From Pinibacter soli (lineage in GTDB: Bacteria; Bacteroidota; Bacteroidia; Chitinophagales; Chitinophagaceae), in the NCBI RefSeq assembly GCF_029961145.1, contig NZ_JASBRG010000003.1, forward strand, positions 434,001-498,000: a stretch of DNA of 64,000 nucleotides, read 5' to 3'. How positions within the stretch are numbered: position 1 is the stretch's first letter; every line of letters starts with the position of its first letter. Below the pieces are notes generated by a model that was given only the letters and a program-made list of their open reading frames with translations, was not told the DNA's origin and did no database searches. Both the position numbers and the translations under genes were made by a program. Below are positions 8,011 to 17,522 of the stretch, in pieces.

Positions 8011-9738
8011 TTACTTGGCAGTAACGGGTTTAGTCTCTTCCTTTTTGTTATTTTCCTCTTCGTCATCCTCATTGTTGCCCTCTTTGAGTTTGAATTTCTT
8101 TTGCGGTGGTTCAAACAATTCGAATTTCGTTTTCGGACGATAGTCATCCATCCATTTGAAATTTTTCAAACGCATTTCATCATTGTTGACCTGGCGGAAA
8201 GGATACATTGTGCCGCTTACTTCGCTGATGAAAACAACTTTGTTTACCTCTTTATTTAAAAAGCGAATGTCAATAATGTCACCGGTTGCGCGGTTTACTC
8301 CAACAAATGCCTTTTGCTCATCCTGTGCGTAATAAATACTTTCAGCACTTCCTTTGGCACGCACATAATCGATCTCCCCATCTTTAAAATAGCCATCGAT
8401 CGTGTGACCCTGCAATTGATTGTAATATCCGCCTTCGTCCAGCCGGTTGATCACTATTCCGTTTTCAAATACATAAAAACGTGAAGGCTTTTTATTTTGT
8501 GTGTACAAATAAATGGTATCGCCTGTGACCTGGCTCTTGCTTGCCCAAACGATCGGGTGGGTGATAAGGCGGAAAATAGAATCTGCCCCAGAGTAATACA
8601 AACTATCGCATATCGCTTGAGTTGAGTCTGAGTAAATGCGCACATTGTAATAGCCCAGCAAATATCTTTTACCGTTGTTGGCTGAATCTTTTTTCACGTC
8701 ATCAGCTTTTGACTGCTTAACGTTTTTTATCATCAGCGTATCTTTTTTACCGGTAGTATCATCCAGCATACCGGAAAAAAGAATATCTGCTGAAATATAG
8801 ATCGAGTCTTTATCCTGCTTAATGATTGCCAGAGGTTGCTCTGTAGCCACCATCGTATTCGTATTACGATTGCCTTCCATTCTGTTGGAAAGAATCATAA
8901 TGTTTTGAGCAGTATCTTTAAAGACAACCCTTCCCGTTGCAAGATTTTTTCCGCTTTGATCATCAAAGCTAAGATCGTCGGCCGTGATTGTGGAAGATCC
9001 GTCGACTGTAGTTGTTCTTTTTGTAAAATGCGCCGCCTTATTTTTCGTGTCGTAAAAGCCCTCCGTAGTGGTGATTTTTCTTTTGGCGCTATCCTCTATG
9101 TATGTTTTAGTAATGAAGGTTGCGATCTGCGATTGCGTGTTGTACAGCAAAGAATCTGAATCGAGCTTGTACTGTGGATCGCGGAGCTTTACGTTGTTTT
9201 TGAAATATACATCCTTTAGTTCAGAATAATAAATAGCGTCGGTGCTGGTCATCACGGTCTTGCCATTTACCAGTTTTCCGCCGTTTCTGTAAGTGCCGGT
9301 TTTATAGGCTGCATTGTATTCAAACTCATCAGTAGTAAGCGTGGCCTTACCATCGGTCATCTTTACATTTTTTTTCAGCGTGGCAATTCTTGTGCTCTTG
9401 TAATAGATCATGTAATCGCCCCATGCATGCACGGTGTCGCTGTCTATGATGTGCACGTGTCCGAAAGCCTCTACAACCTCTTCCGGTTTGCGGTAGATTG
9501 CGCTGTCGCAATAAAATCTGGTGGCGCCGTCAATAATAATGACCTTGCCTACCATAATAGTATTTTCTCTAACCGAATCAAGCTTTGTATTGGTCAATCT
9601 GTCGCCATCAGAATGTATGGGTCTTGTAGAATCGCCTCCAGCAGAACGGTTACCGGCCGGCTCCTGCGCCATTACTGAATTTTGCATTAACAACAAACCA
9701 CACGCACATAGCAGGATGCCTGTAATAAAATATTTCAT
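8011..9738 (-). CDS. OstA/LptA-like periplasmic protein
   Basis: A 575-residue exported protein of the OstA (LptA/LptD N-terminal) type, likely part of the bridge that carries lipopolysaccharide across the periplasm. It has a signal peptide (MKYFITGILLCACGLLLMQNSVMA). Long beta-strand repeats follow, in the style VIIIDGATRFYCDSAIY, EVVEAFGHVHI and GDYMIYYKSTRIATLKKNV, which are typical of the stacked beta-jellyroll. The acidic/lysine tail (DDEEENNKKEE) is probably disordered. The ATG at 9738 overlaps the MlaD stop in the arrangement TGATG, so the two genes are translationally coupled. The lptD gene, its functional partner, is 2.2 kb away and divergent. Confidence 0.82.
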   Translation of the reverse strand: MKYFITGILLCACGLLLMQNSVMAQEPAGNRSAGGDSTRPIHSDGDRLTNTKLDSVRENTIMVGKVIIIDGATRFYCDSAIYRKPEEVVEAFGHVHIIDSDTVHAWGDYMIYYKSTRIATLKKNVKMTDGKATLTTDEFEYNAAYKTGTYRNGGKLVNGKTVMTSTDAIYYSELKDVYFKNNVKLRDPQYKLDSDSLLYNTQSQIATFITKTYIEDSAKRKITTTEGFYDTKNKAAHFTKRTTTVDGSSTITADDLSFDDQSGKNLATGRVVFKDTAQNIMILSNRMEGNRNTNTMVATEQPLAIIKQDKDSIYISADILFSGMLDDTTGKKDTLMIKNVKQSKADDVKKDSANNGKRYLLGYYNVRIYSDSTQAICDSLYYSGADSIFRLITHPIVWASKSQVTGDTIYLYTQNKKPSRFYVFENGIVINRLDEGGYYNQLQGHTIDGYFKDGEIDYVRAKGSAESIYYAQDEQKAFVGVNRATGDIIDIRFLNKEVNKVVFISEVSGTMYPFRQVNNDEMRLKNFKWMDDYRPKTKFELFEPPQKKFKLKEGNNEDDEEENNKKEETKPVTAK

Positions 9739-10724
9739 CAATTGGTTGCTTTGGTAGAATCAGCCAACGGCGCTGACAAAGGTGTACTTTTATCTTTTTT
9801 GCCAAATACAGAAACGTTCACATAACGTTTTGGATGTACACGCAAATCATCTAATAATATATTAAGACTGCGGGTTGTGTTTTCAAGATTCTTGTACAGT
9901 TTAGGATCGTTCATCAACAGGCCAAGGCTGCCATCATTACTGTTGGCTTTTTTAACAACGGCATTTAGCTGGTTAATTGTTCCTTGCAAAGAGGCTAACG
10001 TTTCGTCCAATTTGAGATTGGCGAATTTGTTAGTTGCCGTTTCAAGATTATTTAAAGAACCGGTGATCTTGTCGTTGTTGTTGGCAAGGTTTCCGGTAAA
10101 GGAATTCAGATTCGTAAGTGATTTTGCCAATGCGCCGGACTGGTCATTCAGAAGTTTGTCCAATGAAGCCGAGGCTATAGAAAGGTTTCCGATAATTGTC
10201 TGGAAATTGTTTTTTGTTTTGGGATCGAAATAACCACCGATCACCTCGATCGCCGAATCCAGGGATTTCAATGTGCCGTTCACGCTTTCCAATGTTGGGG
10301 AAAGAGTGGCCTGCAACTGATCAACCAGTCCCGGAATATCTTTAGAAAGCAGTGTGTCGCCGTCTTGCAGGTATAGTTTGGAATCACCCATGGTAATATT
10401 TATTGAAGGTGTTCCCAAAAGACTTTGGCTGATTGCAGCCACGGAGTTGTTTGGAATATTTACATCTTTGCTAAGGTTTATTACCACTATAATGCCTGAG
10501 AGATTCTTATCTTTTTCCTGCAATTTATAAATAGTTCCAACCTGTAAACCGTTAATCATTACTGGGTTAGAAGTATTGATGCCATCTACTTTTGAAAATA
10601 TTGCGTAAATCTTTTTGCTTGGATCAAGCAGGTTTTTGCCTTTCAGGTAATTAAAGCCGAGGATAAGTATTGCCAATGCTGCTGCAGCCAGAATGCCAAT
10701 TTTAGTTTCGTTAGCGATTTTCAT
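9738..10724 (-). CDS. MlaD/MCE domain lipid-transport protein
   Basis: A 328-residue protein with one N-terminal membrane anchor (residues about 9-25) and an MCE domain at about 35-115 (KIYAIFSKVDGINTSNPVMINGLQVG). A long helical region rich in N, S and L repeats follows, a normal layout for Bacteroidota MlaD-like proteins. MCE proteins form periplasmic hexameric rings or tubes that move phospholipids between membranes. The MlaE permease and MlaF ATPase are not in the window. It sits between the amidase and OstA genes and overlaps the latter by one base, so it is an envelope-biogenesis operon member. Confidence 0.88.
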   Translation of the reverse strand: MKIANETKIGILAAAALAILILGFNYLKGKNLLDPSKKIYAIFSKVDGINTSNPVMINGLQVGTIYKLQEKDKNLSGIIVVINLSKDVNIPNNSVAAISQSLLGTPSINITMGDSKLYLQDGDTLLSKDIPGLVDQLQATLSPTLESVNGTLKSLDSAIEVIGGYFDPKTKNNFQTIIGNLSIASASLDKLLNDQSGALAKSLTNLNSFTGNLANNNDKITGSLNNLETATNKFANLKLDETLASLQGTINQLNAVVKKANSNDGSLGLLMNDPKLYKNLENTTRSLNILLDDLRVHPKRYVNVSVFGKKDKSTPLSAPLADSTKATN

Positions 10725-10850
10725 TCGTATTAATTTATTCCGGAAACGTTATGGTTCATGTTCAAAAAATTGGTGCCATGACGACATAACCCCGCAAATG
10801 TATGCAATCTGTTTGTGAATGGTAAACGGTTGAGAACGTAGATTGTTATA

Positions 10851-10913
10851 GGAATTAGAAATTAGGAATTAGAAGTTAGGGGGGCTTAATCTAATTCCTG
10901 ATTCCTAGTTCCT
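10851..10913. repeat. Inverted repeat of ggaattagaaattagg words
   Basis: The left arm (10851-10880) consists of GGAATTAGAAATTAGGAATT and continuation; the right arm (10891-10913) is CTAATTCCTGATTCCTAGTT and CC. It lies just after the amidase stop codon on the minus strand and is a likely 3' hairpin. The same word occurs singly at 14712-14728 and 53049-53064. Confidence 0.55.
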
Positions 10914-10915
10914 GC

Positions 10916-11866
10916 TTAGTTGCCGGTATATCGTTTCAGTGCAGAGACTATATTAGAAACGACTTCGTTTTGACCATCTTCACTGTTCAGGTATTTTTCT
11001 TCTTCTTTATTGGTTAGGTAACCTGTTTCTACAAGGATACTTGGCATGCCTGTTGCCTGCAATACCCAGATACCTTTGTTGTTTCTTTGCAAAACGCCTT
11101 TATCATTACGGCCTGCTTTTTTAAATTCTTCCTGCACATAGCTGGCAATAGTATAGCTATTTTTAAAAAAGTATTTTGTATAGAGCTGAGCACGAATTCT
11201 CGCCTCAGGAGAGTTAAGGTCAAGCACGTTTAAGGAGTCCACAACGTTTTCGCCACCTTCTTCACTCATATCGATGTTGTCGCTTTTAATGTCACTTCTG
11301 TCGGCAGCCCATATATAAGTTGAAGGCCCGTTCACTCTATTTTCTACATAATAACTTTCGTAAATAGGTTCGTTCACCACTTTCTTTTTGCGGTGTTTGC
11401 CCTTTCCTACATAAACGGTTTTGGGTTTGTGACCAATTACGCGTTTTTCATACCAGCCGCCCGGTGCGTGACCCGCTGCATCACAGTGGATACACAGGTA
11501 AAGATCGGCTTTTGATTTATTGGCAAGCTCTGCACGATAGCGAAGCGACTGGCCAATGTTATTGAAGTTGCCCGGCAAAATATCGGTTGTGCGTGTAAAA
11601 ATAATTTTCATCTCCGGATACTCTTCCTGGATAGCCTTGCCCAGTTTCAGGCTTATTTGCAGGGCCACCTCTTTCTCTTTGGAAAAAAGTCCATGACATC
11701 CCGGGTCAATTCCGCCATGGCCTGGATCGATAATTAAAGTGCGTACAGTATTTTTCTTAGTAACAGGTTCCTGTTGCTGATCAGTTGCGGGTGTTTGCTT
11801 CTTCAAAGACACCATTGAAAGATATAGACCGATAATACCAACAACAAAAAAGAGTTTTTTCAACAT
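10916..11866 (-). CDS. N-acetylmuramoyl-L-alanine amidase (AmiA/B/C type)
   Basis: A 316-residue zinc amidase that cuts the bond between muramic acid and the stem peptide. Zinc ligands are visible in IIDPGHGGIDPG (His), KEKEVALQI (Glu) and YLCIHCDAA (His); the catalytic Glu is in ILVETGYLTN. An N-terminal hydrophobic segment (LFFVVGIIGLYLSMV) exports or anchors it. There is an insert rich in lysine (GKGKHRKKKVV) between the second and third motifs, common in Bacteroidota members. The ATG at 11866 places the signal segment at the N-terminus; a longer frame to 11941 would run into the divergent lptD control region. It heads the amidase-MCE-OstA run. Confidence 0.92.
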   Translation of the reverse strand: MLKKLFFVVGIIGLYLSMVSLKKQTPATDQQQEPVTKKNTVRTLIIDPGHGGIDPGCHGLFSKEKEVALQISLKLGKAIQEEYPEMKIIFTRTTDILPGNFNNIGQSLRYRAELANKSKADLYLCIHCDAAGHAPGGWYEKRVIGHKPKTVYVGKGKHRKKKVVNEPIYESYYVENRVNGPSTYIWAADRSDIKSDNIDMSEEGGENVVDSLNVLDLNSPEARIRAQLYTKYFFKNSYTIASYVQEEFKKAGRNDKGVLQRNNKGIWVLQATGMPSILVETGYLTNKEEEKYLNSEDGQNEVVSNIVSALKRYTGN

Positions 11867-11928
11867 ACTAATCGAATTATTTAACTGTTTCCGATGATCT
11901 TTTAGGATTTTTGTAAACGGTGAATCAC

Positions 11929-11936
11929 TATTTTTG
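11929..11936 (+). promoter_or_regulatory. Possible -7 box of lptD (TATTTTTG)
   Basis: TATTTTTG matches TAnnTTTG 13 nt before the ATG at 11950, with TTTTTG about 15 nt further upstream as a short-spaced -33 candidate. The position supports 11950 as the true start. Confidence 0.35.
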
Positions 11937-11949
11937 CCCACACTATTAT

Positions 11950-14700
11950 ATGATTAACGGCGGTAAATTTAGTTTAAAAAGTTTTTCAGCATCCTTTTTC
12001 ACGTTAATGTTTTCTGTATTAACGTTAATAGCGATGGGGAATTATTCCGAAACTAATGTTTTTAATGACTCATCAGCAAAATTGACAGATACTGTACCTG
12101 TTGTTAATGGCCGTGATACCACACTAAAAGGGCGGGGCCTTGATACAACCGGAAGAGACACAACGAAAAGGGATACGTCAAAACTTGTTACAAAGGTTGA
12201 TACTTTCGGCGTGAAAGTATCTAAGGATACTTTGGATGCACCCATAAGCTATACCGCATCCGATTCCATGGTGCTCGATGTTCCCACTAAAAAAATATAT
12301 CTCTATAATAAGGCCCACGTAAAGTATAATGACATTACGCTGGATGCTTATCAGATAGGTCTTGACCAGAAAACGCAGATCATTACGGCCACACACACTT
12401 TCGACACGCTTAATCAAATGGTGCAGAAGCCGAAATTTGCACAGGCCGATAGCAAGACCGAATCCGACTCACTGGCTTTCGACATGAAAACGATGAAGGG
12501 GCTTACCAGGAACACCTACATGAACCAGGGAGAAATATTCATGAATAGTGAAAAGGCGAAAGCAGTATCCAAACAAATTTACTACGCTTATCGCGGCCGC
12601 TTTACAACCTGCGATTTGGATACTCCGCACTTTGCCTTTCGTGCAAACAAAATGGAACTGATCAACAAAAAATATGCGATTACAGGTCCCGTGCACCCCG
12701 AGTTTGAAGGCGTTCCCTTACCTATATATATACCATTCGGATTTTTCCCGCTCTCACAGGGCCGTCACTCCGGATTGCTCCCGCCACAATTTGTAAGCAA
12801 TGAGCAATATGGTTTGGGATTGGAGGGCCTGGGTTACTATAAAGTATTGAACGAACATTTTGATGTATTGTTGCGTACCAACATCTATTCATACGGAGGT
12901 TGGCTGGCAACCGTTACACCTACTTACCGGGTACGATACAAATATTCCGGTCAGATGAGTTTTTCATACAACAACATGCGCATGTTGAGCAATGCCGGTT
13001 CCAAGGAATTTACCAGCAGCAAACTCTGGAGCCTGATGTGGAGCCACACGGTAGACAGCAAAGCCAGGCCGGGAACAACTTTCATGGCGAGCGTAAACAT
13101 TTCGTCTTCGAAGTACAACCAGTATTCATACAACCCAACGGTGAACTTCAACAACCAGTTGTATTCATCTATTGCCTACACAAAAAACTGGAACAACAAG
13201 TATAACCTTTCGTTGAGTGCGGGTCACGATCAGAACAACGTGACACGTTTGTACAATATCCGCCTGCCCAACGGTGCCTTTACGGTAAACAATTTTTATC
13301 CGTTCCAGCCGAAAGAGTTTGTGGGTACGCCTAAATGGTACCAAAAACTTGGTATAGGTTTGAACACAACATTCACCAACCAGACATCATTTTACGACAC
13401 TGCATTTAGCATGACTAAATTGCTGGATACAATGCAGTGGGGCGTTTCCCATAATATTCCAATTTCACTGGCATTGCCGCCAATATTGGGGGGAGCCGTT
13501 ACAGTGGCACCAGGTGTGAGTTTGCAACAGAAATGGTATGGCGAACGCATTTACCGCCAATGGGATTCCACTAACAACCTTTTGCGCACTACACACAACA
13601 AAGGATTCTATCTGGCAAACGATGTTTCGTTTAGTTTGTCGTTAAGTACAGCGTTGTTTGGGACCTACAATAAGTTTGGTAAAAACAGTAAACTACAGGC
13701 GATCCGCCACGTGATACGGCCAACGCTGGGTGTTAGTTATAAGCCTGATCTCGCCGCCAAAGATTATTACTCCACCATTGTGAACGTGATTGAGGACCAG
13801 GTAAATAAAACCAGGGACACGATACGTCAACGTTATTCTTATTATACAGGAACGATTAATGGCCCATTCTCCGAGGGAACATTCGGTGGTATTAACTTTG
13901 GTTTGGACAACAACCTTGAAATGAAAGTGCGCTCCAAAAAGGATTCCACCAACGGAGGTATTAAAAAAGTAAAACTTATTGACGGATTTGGCGTAAACGG
14001 CAGCTATAACCTCATGGCAGATTCGTTTAAACTTTCCACCATGAGCTTCTATATGAGGAGCACACTGTTTGAGAAAGTGAACCTGACTGCAAACGCTGTG
14101 CTCGATCCTTACCAGACAAATGACCGTGGATACAGAATTGACAAATACGCATGGCAGGGCGGAGGCAAGTTTTCCCTTGGTCAGATAACAAACGGAAGCA
14201 TTGCGCTTTCTACAAGTTTCTCAAGTAAGAAGAAAGAACAAAAAGAAAAGGCGCTGAAAAACAATCCGGATATGGGCCTGCCAATGACGATGGAAGAGCA
14301 GCAGTCGCAGATCGATTACATAAGAAACAATCCAGCGGAATTTGCTGATTTCGATATTCCATGGAACATCAACGTGTCCTATTCACTGAGTTTCATAAGG
14401 GCGCTGAAATACGATTTTAGCGGTTACCAAACCCATGTTACATCCAGCATAACATTGGGTGGAGACTTTAACCTGACGCCAAAATGGAAGGTGGGTGCGA
14501 ATACTTACTATGATTTTAAAGGCAGCTCTATTCAACAGCTTACCATGTTTGTATCCAGGGAAATGCACTGCTGGCAAATGTCGATCAACGTGGTGCCTGT
14601 TGGTATCACCAGGTATTTCAATATTACCATCAACCCGAAATCAAGCATTCTGCGCGACCTGAAAGTGAATAAGAGGAACTCGTTCTATGGAGGAACGTAA
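11950..14700 (+). CDS. lptD: LPS-assembly protein LptD-like outer-membrane barrel
   Basis: A 916-residue outer-membrane protein that inserts lipopolysaccharide into the outer leaflet. After a hydrophobic leader (about residues 8-32) comes an OstA-type jellyroll (YTASDSMVLDVPTKKIYLYNKAHVKYNDI). The LptD organic-solvent-tolerance core is recognisable in PLPIYIPFGFFPLSQGRHSGLLPPQF, and the barrel then extends to the C-terminus. Members of this group in Bacteroidota are annotated as putative LPS-assembly protein LptD; the disulfide pattern of E. coli LptD is not evident. It diverges from the amidase-MCE-OstA genes, a conserved layout in the phylum, and is followed by a strong terminator. Confidence 0.88.
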   Translation: MINGGKFSLKSFSASFFTLMFSVLTLIAMGNYSETNVFNDSSAKLTDTVPVVNGRDTTLKGRGLDTTGRDTTKRDTSKLVTKVDTFGVKVSKDTLDAPISYTASDSMVLDVPTKKIYLYNKAHVKYNDITLDAYQIGLDQKTQIITATHTFDTLNQMVQKPKFAQADSKTESDSLAFDMKTMKGLTRNTYMNQGEIFMNSEKAKAVSKQIYYAYRGRFTTCDLDTPHFAFRANKMELINKKYAITGPVHPEFEGVPLPIYIPFGFFPLSQGRHSGLLPPQFVSNEQYGLGLEGLGYYKVLNEHFDVLLRTNIYSYGGWLATVTPTYRVRYKYSGQMSFSYNNMRMLSNAGSKEFTSSKLWSLMWSHTVDSKARPGTTFMASVNISSSKYNQYSYNPTVNFNNQLYSSIAYTKNWNNKYNLSLSAGHDQNNVTRLYNIRLPNGAFTVNNFYPFQPKEFVGTPKWYQKLGIGLNTTFTNQTSFYDTAFSMTKLLDTMQWGVSHNIPISLALPPILGGAVTVAPGVSLQQKWYGERIYRQWDSTNNLLRTTHNKGFYLANDVSFSLSLSTALFGTYNKFGKNSKLQAIRHVIRPTLGVSYKPDLAAKDYYSTIVNVIEDQVNKTRDTIRQRYSYYTGTINGPFSEGTFGGINFGLDNNLEMKVRSKKDSTNGGIKKVKLIDGFGVNGSYNLMADSFKLSTMSFYMRSTLFEKVNLTANAVLDPYQTNDRGYRIDKYAWQGGGKFSLGQITNGSIALSTSFSSKKKEQKEKALKNNPDMGLPMTMEEQQSQIDYIRNNPAEFADFDIPWNINVSYSLSFIRALKYDFSGYQTHVTSSITLGGDFNLTPKWKVGANTYYDFKGSSIQQLTMFVSREMHCWQMSINVVPVGITRYFNITINPKSSILRDLKVNKRNSFYGGT

Positions 14701-14757
14701 CCTAACCAATCAGAAATTAGGAATTAGAAAATAAAATAGTGCGACATTCAATACATG

Positions 14758-14791
14758 ACCTGACAGGTTTTAAATCTGTCAGGTTTTTTTA
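14758..14791 (+). terminator. Rho-independent terminator of lptD (ACCTGACAG hairpin)
   Basis: ACCTGACAG (14758-14766) pairs perfectly with CTGTCAGGT (14776-14784) across a 9-nt loop and is followed by TTTTTTT. The stem word recurs as a palindrome at 52010-52040. Confidence 0.85.
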
Positions 14792-15453
14792 TTTGGGTAA
14801 TCGACGGCGGTATTTCAATTGGGCATCGTTGCGTCGCACACTGCAGCAGTAGTAATGCTAATCATCAAAGAAATCAGCGTAAATCAGTCCAATCAGCGTC
14901 ATCAGCGTGCCATTGTCTTTAGTGCCCCGCAAACAACATTCATGCAGTTTTTGGCGATAACCCCAATCTGGCAAAATATTTCCTCACTGATCTGTCTTTC
15001 TAAATTCCTAATTCGTTACTCCTAATTCCTGTCTATCAGTGCGTTGCAAAAAAGGCGTGATGTATGTCACATTATTTTAGTGTAAATCCTCACGGAGACT
15101 AATAGCCACCTGCGCTAATTTTGACATACGGAACAAGAGAAAACTATGAACGGATTTAGCGTGAAATCTAAATTTTAAGGTAAAAAATCCAACAATCCTT
15201 TTAAAGCCATAGCTGAGAGGTACTGGTGTATCGAAGAGATTTTATTAATCTACCCGATGAACACTAATTCGAATCAAGTATATTTTTCTCCTTCCGTATC
15301 CGTCCCCTTCTTTTTCTGTTTGTTACTTACCTTCTTTTTCCCCCATTTAGTTAGTTGAGAGTTAATTGAAAGTTGAAAATTGAAAATCTTTGATAAATGT
15401 ATTGTCTCTTTTCATTCTTCGTCTAGTATTCATTTTCAACTTTCAATTTTCAA
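14792..15453. other. Gene-free stretch with repeat remnants
   Basis: About 660 bp between the lptD terminator and the helicase gene. It holds a 30-bp repeat shared with 40.5 kb (14824-14853), an ATCAGCG word cluster (about 14876-14911) like that at 62.2 kb, an attcctaattc word run (about 15000-15030) and the inverted repeat at 15363-15456. The only open frames are short and built from these repeats. A weak TPP-riboswitch-like stretch near 15210-15275 was considered and not accepted. I see no gene. Confidence 0.6.
14824..14853. repeat. Dispersed repeat, copy A (CATCGTTGCGTCGCACACT)
   Basis: CATCGTTGCGTCGCACACT is identical to 40534-40552, and the next ten bases also agree apart from two positions. 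The copy here lacks the inverted partner seen at 40.5 kb. Confidence 0.7.
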
Positions 15454-15456
15454 TTA
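15363..15456. repeat. Inverted repeat of gaaagttgaaaattg words
   Basis: The left arm contains AATTGAAAGTTGAAAATTGA (from 15363); the right arm contains TTTTCAACTTTCAATTTTCA (15433-15452) and overlaps the last codon of the helicase gene. It is positioned as a 3' hairpin of the helicase (minus strand). Confidence 0.55.
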
Positions 15457-17355
15457 TTCCATAAATTCCCACGCACTTTTATACGCATCATGTTTTTCCG
15501 AGTAACCAATGAAGTCAGCATAAAAAGGAAATTGTGCCAGTGTAGCGCTATCACCAATAACAACGAGCTTTTTACGTGCACGCGTCATGGCAACGTTCAT
15601 GCGTCGGACATCTGAAAGGAAACCGATTTTATTTTCTGAATTGCTTCTTGTCATGCTGATGTATACAACATCACGTTCCTGCCCCTGGAAACTATCGATG
15701 GTATTAATAGAAATTTTGTCACCGTATTTTTTCAATAGATCGGAATGTTGTAATTGCTCACGCAAAATTTCAATCTGTTGTTTGTACGGAGAAATGAAAG
15801 CGATCGAAGGAAAATTTTCAGTTGTATAATGATTGCTTAATCTGGTAACGAAGTTGGTCAAATGTTTGAATGCAAATGCAGCCTCCTCAGGATTGGTGGC
15901 GCTGGTGCCTTCAATTTTTTCATCAAAGCCGCATCCTGCTGTATCAATAAATAGTAAAGCGCTGTCATCAGCAAGCAAGGCATGTTTTGCAACCGATTCA
16001 TGCGCGATGAGTTTGTTGTGATAAAATTCTTGTGAAGAAAATCCCATGATCGTTTCATGCATGCGGTATTGTTCACGAAGCAGAATAACTGCTTCCGGAT
16101 GCAGCTCAACACATTTTTCTAACAGTGTTGTACTCAATCCGCCTCTCGCTGCTTCTTCAGATTTTATAGTGGGCGGCAACTGCAAATGGTCGCCCGCCAT
16201 AATGAGTTTTTGTGCCTTCAGAATGGGGATCCAGCAGGCAGGTTCTATGGATTGTCCTGCTTCGTCGATCACTATGGTGCCATAACGCAAATCCCTGATG
16301 GTATAATGGTTTGCTCCAACAAGCGTGGCTGTGATTACATCTGCACCTGCAATGAGATCGTTGATGATATACTGTTCTGTATTTTCAACTTCCTTCATTA
16401 TTTTTCTCGCCTCGTCAAATAAAGCTTTTCTTTGGTCACGTTCTGCTTTGCCAAAGTTGCGCTTGTATTTATGCGCCATGTTTTTGAACTCGGCCGCTTG
16501 TTTCTTGAGTCGTTTAATTTCCTTGTTGCTGCTGTGTTCCGAAATTTTGTTGTCGAGCGTGAGTGATTGCAAACGCTGTGAAACGCGTGCAGGGTTACCG
16601 ACACGTAAAACATTCAGCCCTTCTTCCGATAATTTTTCACTTAATAAATCAACAGCTGTATTGCTTGGAGCAACCACCAAAATTTGATGGTGGTCTTTTT
16701 TGTTCAATGCTTTGATTGCCTGAACAAGCGTAGTTGTCTTACCGGTGCCGGGAGGGCCGTGTACAATGGCAACGTCATTTGCGTCGAGAATTTTGTTGAC
16801 CGCTTCCTGTTGTGATGGATTGAGTTTGCTGTTTTGGTATGAACCTTCGCCAGTATTAAAAGTGGCAGATTTTTTACCGGTCAAAATTTGTACGAGATTG
16901 TTCTGATCCTTGTCATACAGTGTTGCCGCCAGTTTCAGGGCATTCTGCATTTCATCGTAACTGTTGTCATCAAACAATAGATCAATGCCCAACTTTCCAT
17001 CGCGGCTCCAGTCGGGAAGTTCATCCGTGCGCAGGTTTATTTTTAAGCGGTTACCACCCTGATAAGTAATCACGCCTTCTACTCTGTCATTCTTAGGATC
17101 ATGATTGGAAAATAGCGCAGCCGGAACGCCGGCTCTCAGCTGGTGCATCACATCCTGATGCGTGGTGCGCTCAACCTCAACATTCAAATAGTCACCTCGA
17201 CCCAATTCCGTATCTCTGATGGCAATAGGATACCATGTAATGCCTTCCTCTCTTCGTGCATTTACAGAAGAGCGTTCCATCAATTCTTTATATATATCAC
17301 TGTCGTGTTGCCTTTCAATTTTCAGCAGGTCCTGAAGCTTCTTGAAATAATCCAT
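15454..17355 (-). CDS. UPF1/IGHMBP2-like superfamily 1 helicase
   Basis: A 633-residue ATP-dependent DNA/RNA helicase of the UPF1-like SF1B group. After an N-terminal beta-barrel-like region come Walker A GPPGTGKTT (residues 200-208), motif II VIDEAGQS, motif III GDHLQLPPT, REQYRMHE, then the C-terminal RecA lobe with SIAFISPYKQQ, NTIDSFQGQERDVVYISMTRS and MTRARKKL. All helicase motifs appear intact. It stands alone, with an inverted repeat at its 3' end and a TACCTTTG -7 box immediately upstream of the ATG. The role in bacteria is not well defined, with nucleic-acid remodelling during repair or stress the usual guess. Confidence 0.93.
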   Translation of the reverse strand: MDYFKKLQDLLKIERQHDSDIYKELMERSSVNARREEGITWYPIAIRDTELGRGDYLNVEVERTTHQDVMHQLRAGVPAALFSNHDPKNDRVEGVITYQGGNRLKINLRTDELPDWSRDGKLGIDLLFDDNSYDEMQNALKLAATLYDKDQNNLVQILTGKKSATFNTGEGSYQNSKLNPSQQEAVNKILDANDVAIVHGPPGTGKTTTLVQAIKALNKKDHHQILVVAPSNTAVDLLSEKLSEEGLNVLRVGNPARVSQRLQSLTLDNKISEHSSNKEIKRLKKQAAEFKNMAHKYKRNFGKAERDQRKALFDEARKIMKEVENTEQYIINDLIAGADVITATLVGANHYTIRDLRYGTIVIDEAGQSIEPACWIPILKAQKLIMAGDHLQLPPTIKSEEAARGGLSTTLLEKCVELHPEAVILLREQYRMHETIMGFSSQEFYHNKLIAHESVAKHALLADDSALLFIDTAGCGFDEKIEGTSATNPEEAAFAFKHLTNFVTRLSNHYTTENFPSIAFISPYKQQIEILREQLQHSDLLKKYGDKISINTIDSFQGQERDVVYISMTRSNSENKIGFLSDVRRMNVAMTRARKKLVVIGDSATLAQFPFYADFIGYSEKHDAYKSAWEFME

Positions 17356-17359
17356 CCGG

Positions 17360-17367
17360 CAAAGGTA
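17360..17367 (-). promoter_or_regulatory. -7 box of the helicase gene (TACCTTTG)
   Basis: TACCTTTG on the minus strand is an excellent TAnnTTTG match, but only 4 nt from the ATG at 17355. If used, the transcript would be nearly leaderless or translation would begin further in. No -33 TTG is visible. Confidence 0.35.
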
Positions 17368-17402
17368 GGGGCGAATCGCATTCGCCCTGCAGTGCGGTTA
17401 GG

Positions 17403-17520
17403 GGAGAATGGAGAGTTGAGAGTGGAGAATTGAAAATGAAGGTTGTTCGTTTTTAGCAGCCCCAACTTACCATCAAATAGCTCCAACAACTCTCAACTCT
17501 CCATTCTCAATTTTCAATTG
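17403..17520. repeat. Inverted repeat of gagagttgagagtggag words
   Basis: The left arm carries GGAGAATGGAGAGTTGAGAG (17402 onward), the right arm CAACTCTCAACTCTCCATTC (about 17486-17505) and TCAATTTTCAATTG up to 17520. It ends 2 nt before the stop codon of the DUF3472 gene and is a likely 3' hairpin of that minus-strand gene. Confidence 0.6.
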
Positions 17521-17522
17521 TA

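Noticed and set aside
14819-15025. 68-codon open frame on the plus strand
   Set aside because: It translates the dispersed repeat and ATCAGCG words and has no protein-like character.
15205-15280. TPP-riboswitch-like stretch (CTGAGAGG ... ACCCGATGAAC)
   Set aside because: Some THI-box words are present, but the 5' GGGGUGC part and the 3' closing part are missing, and no thiamine gene lies downstream on the plus strand.
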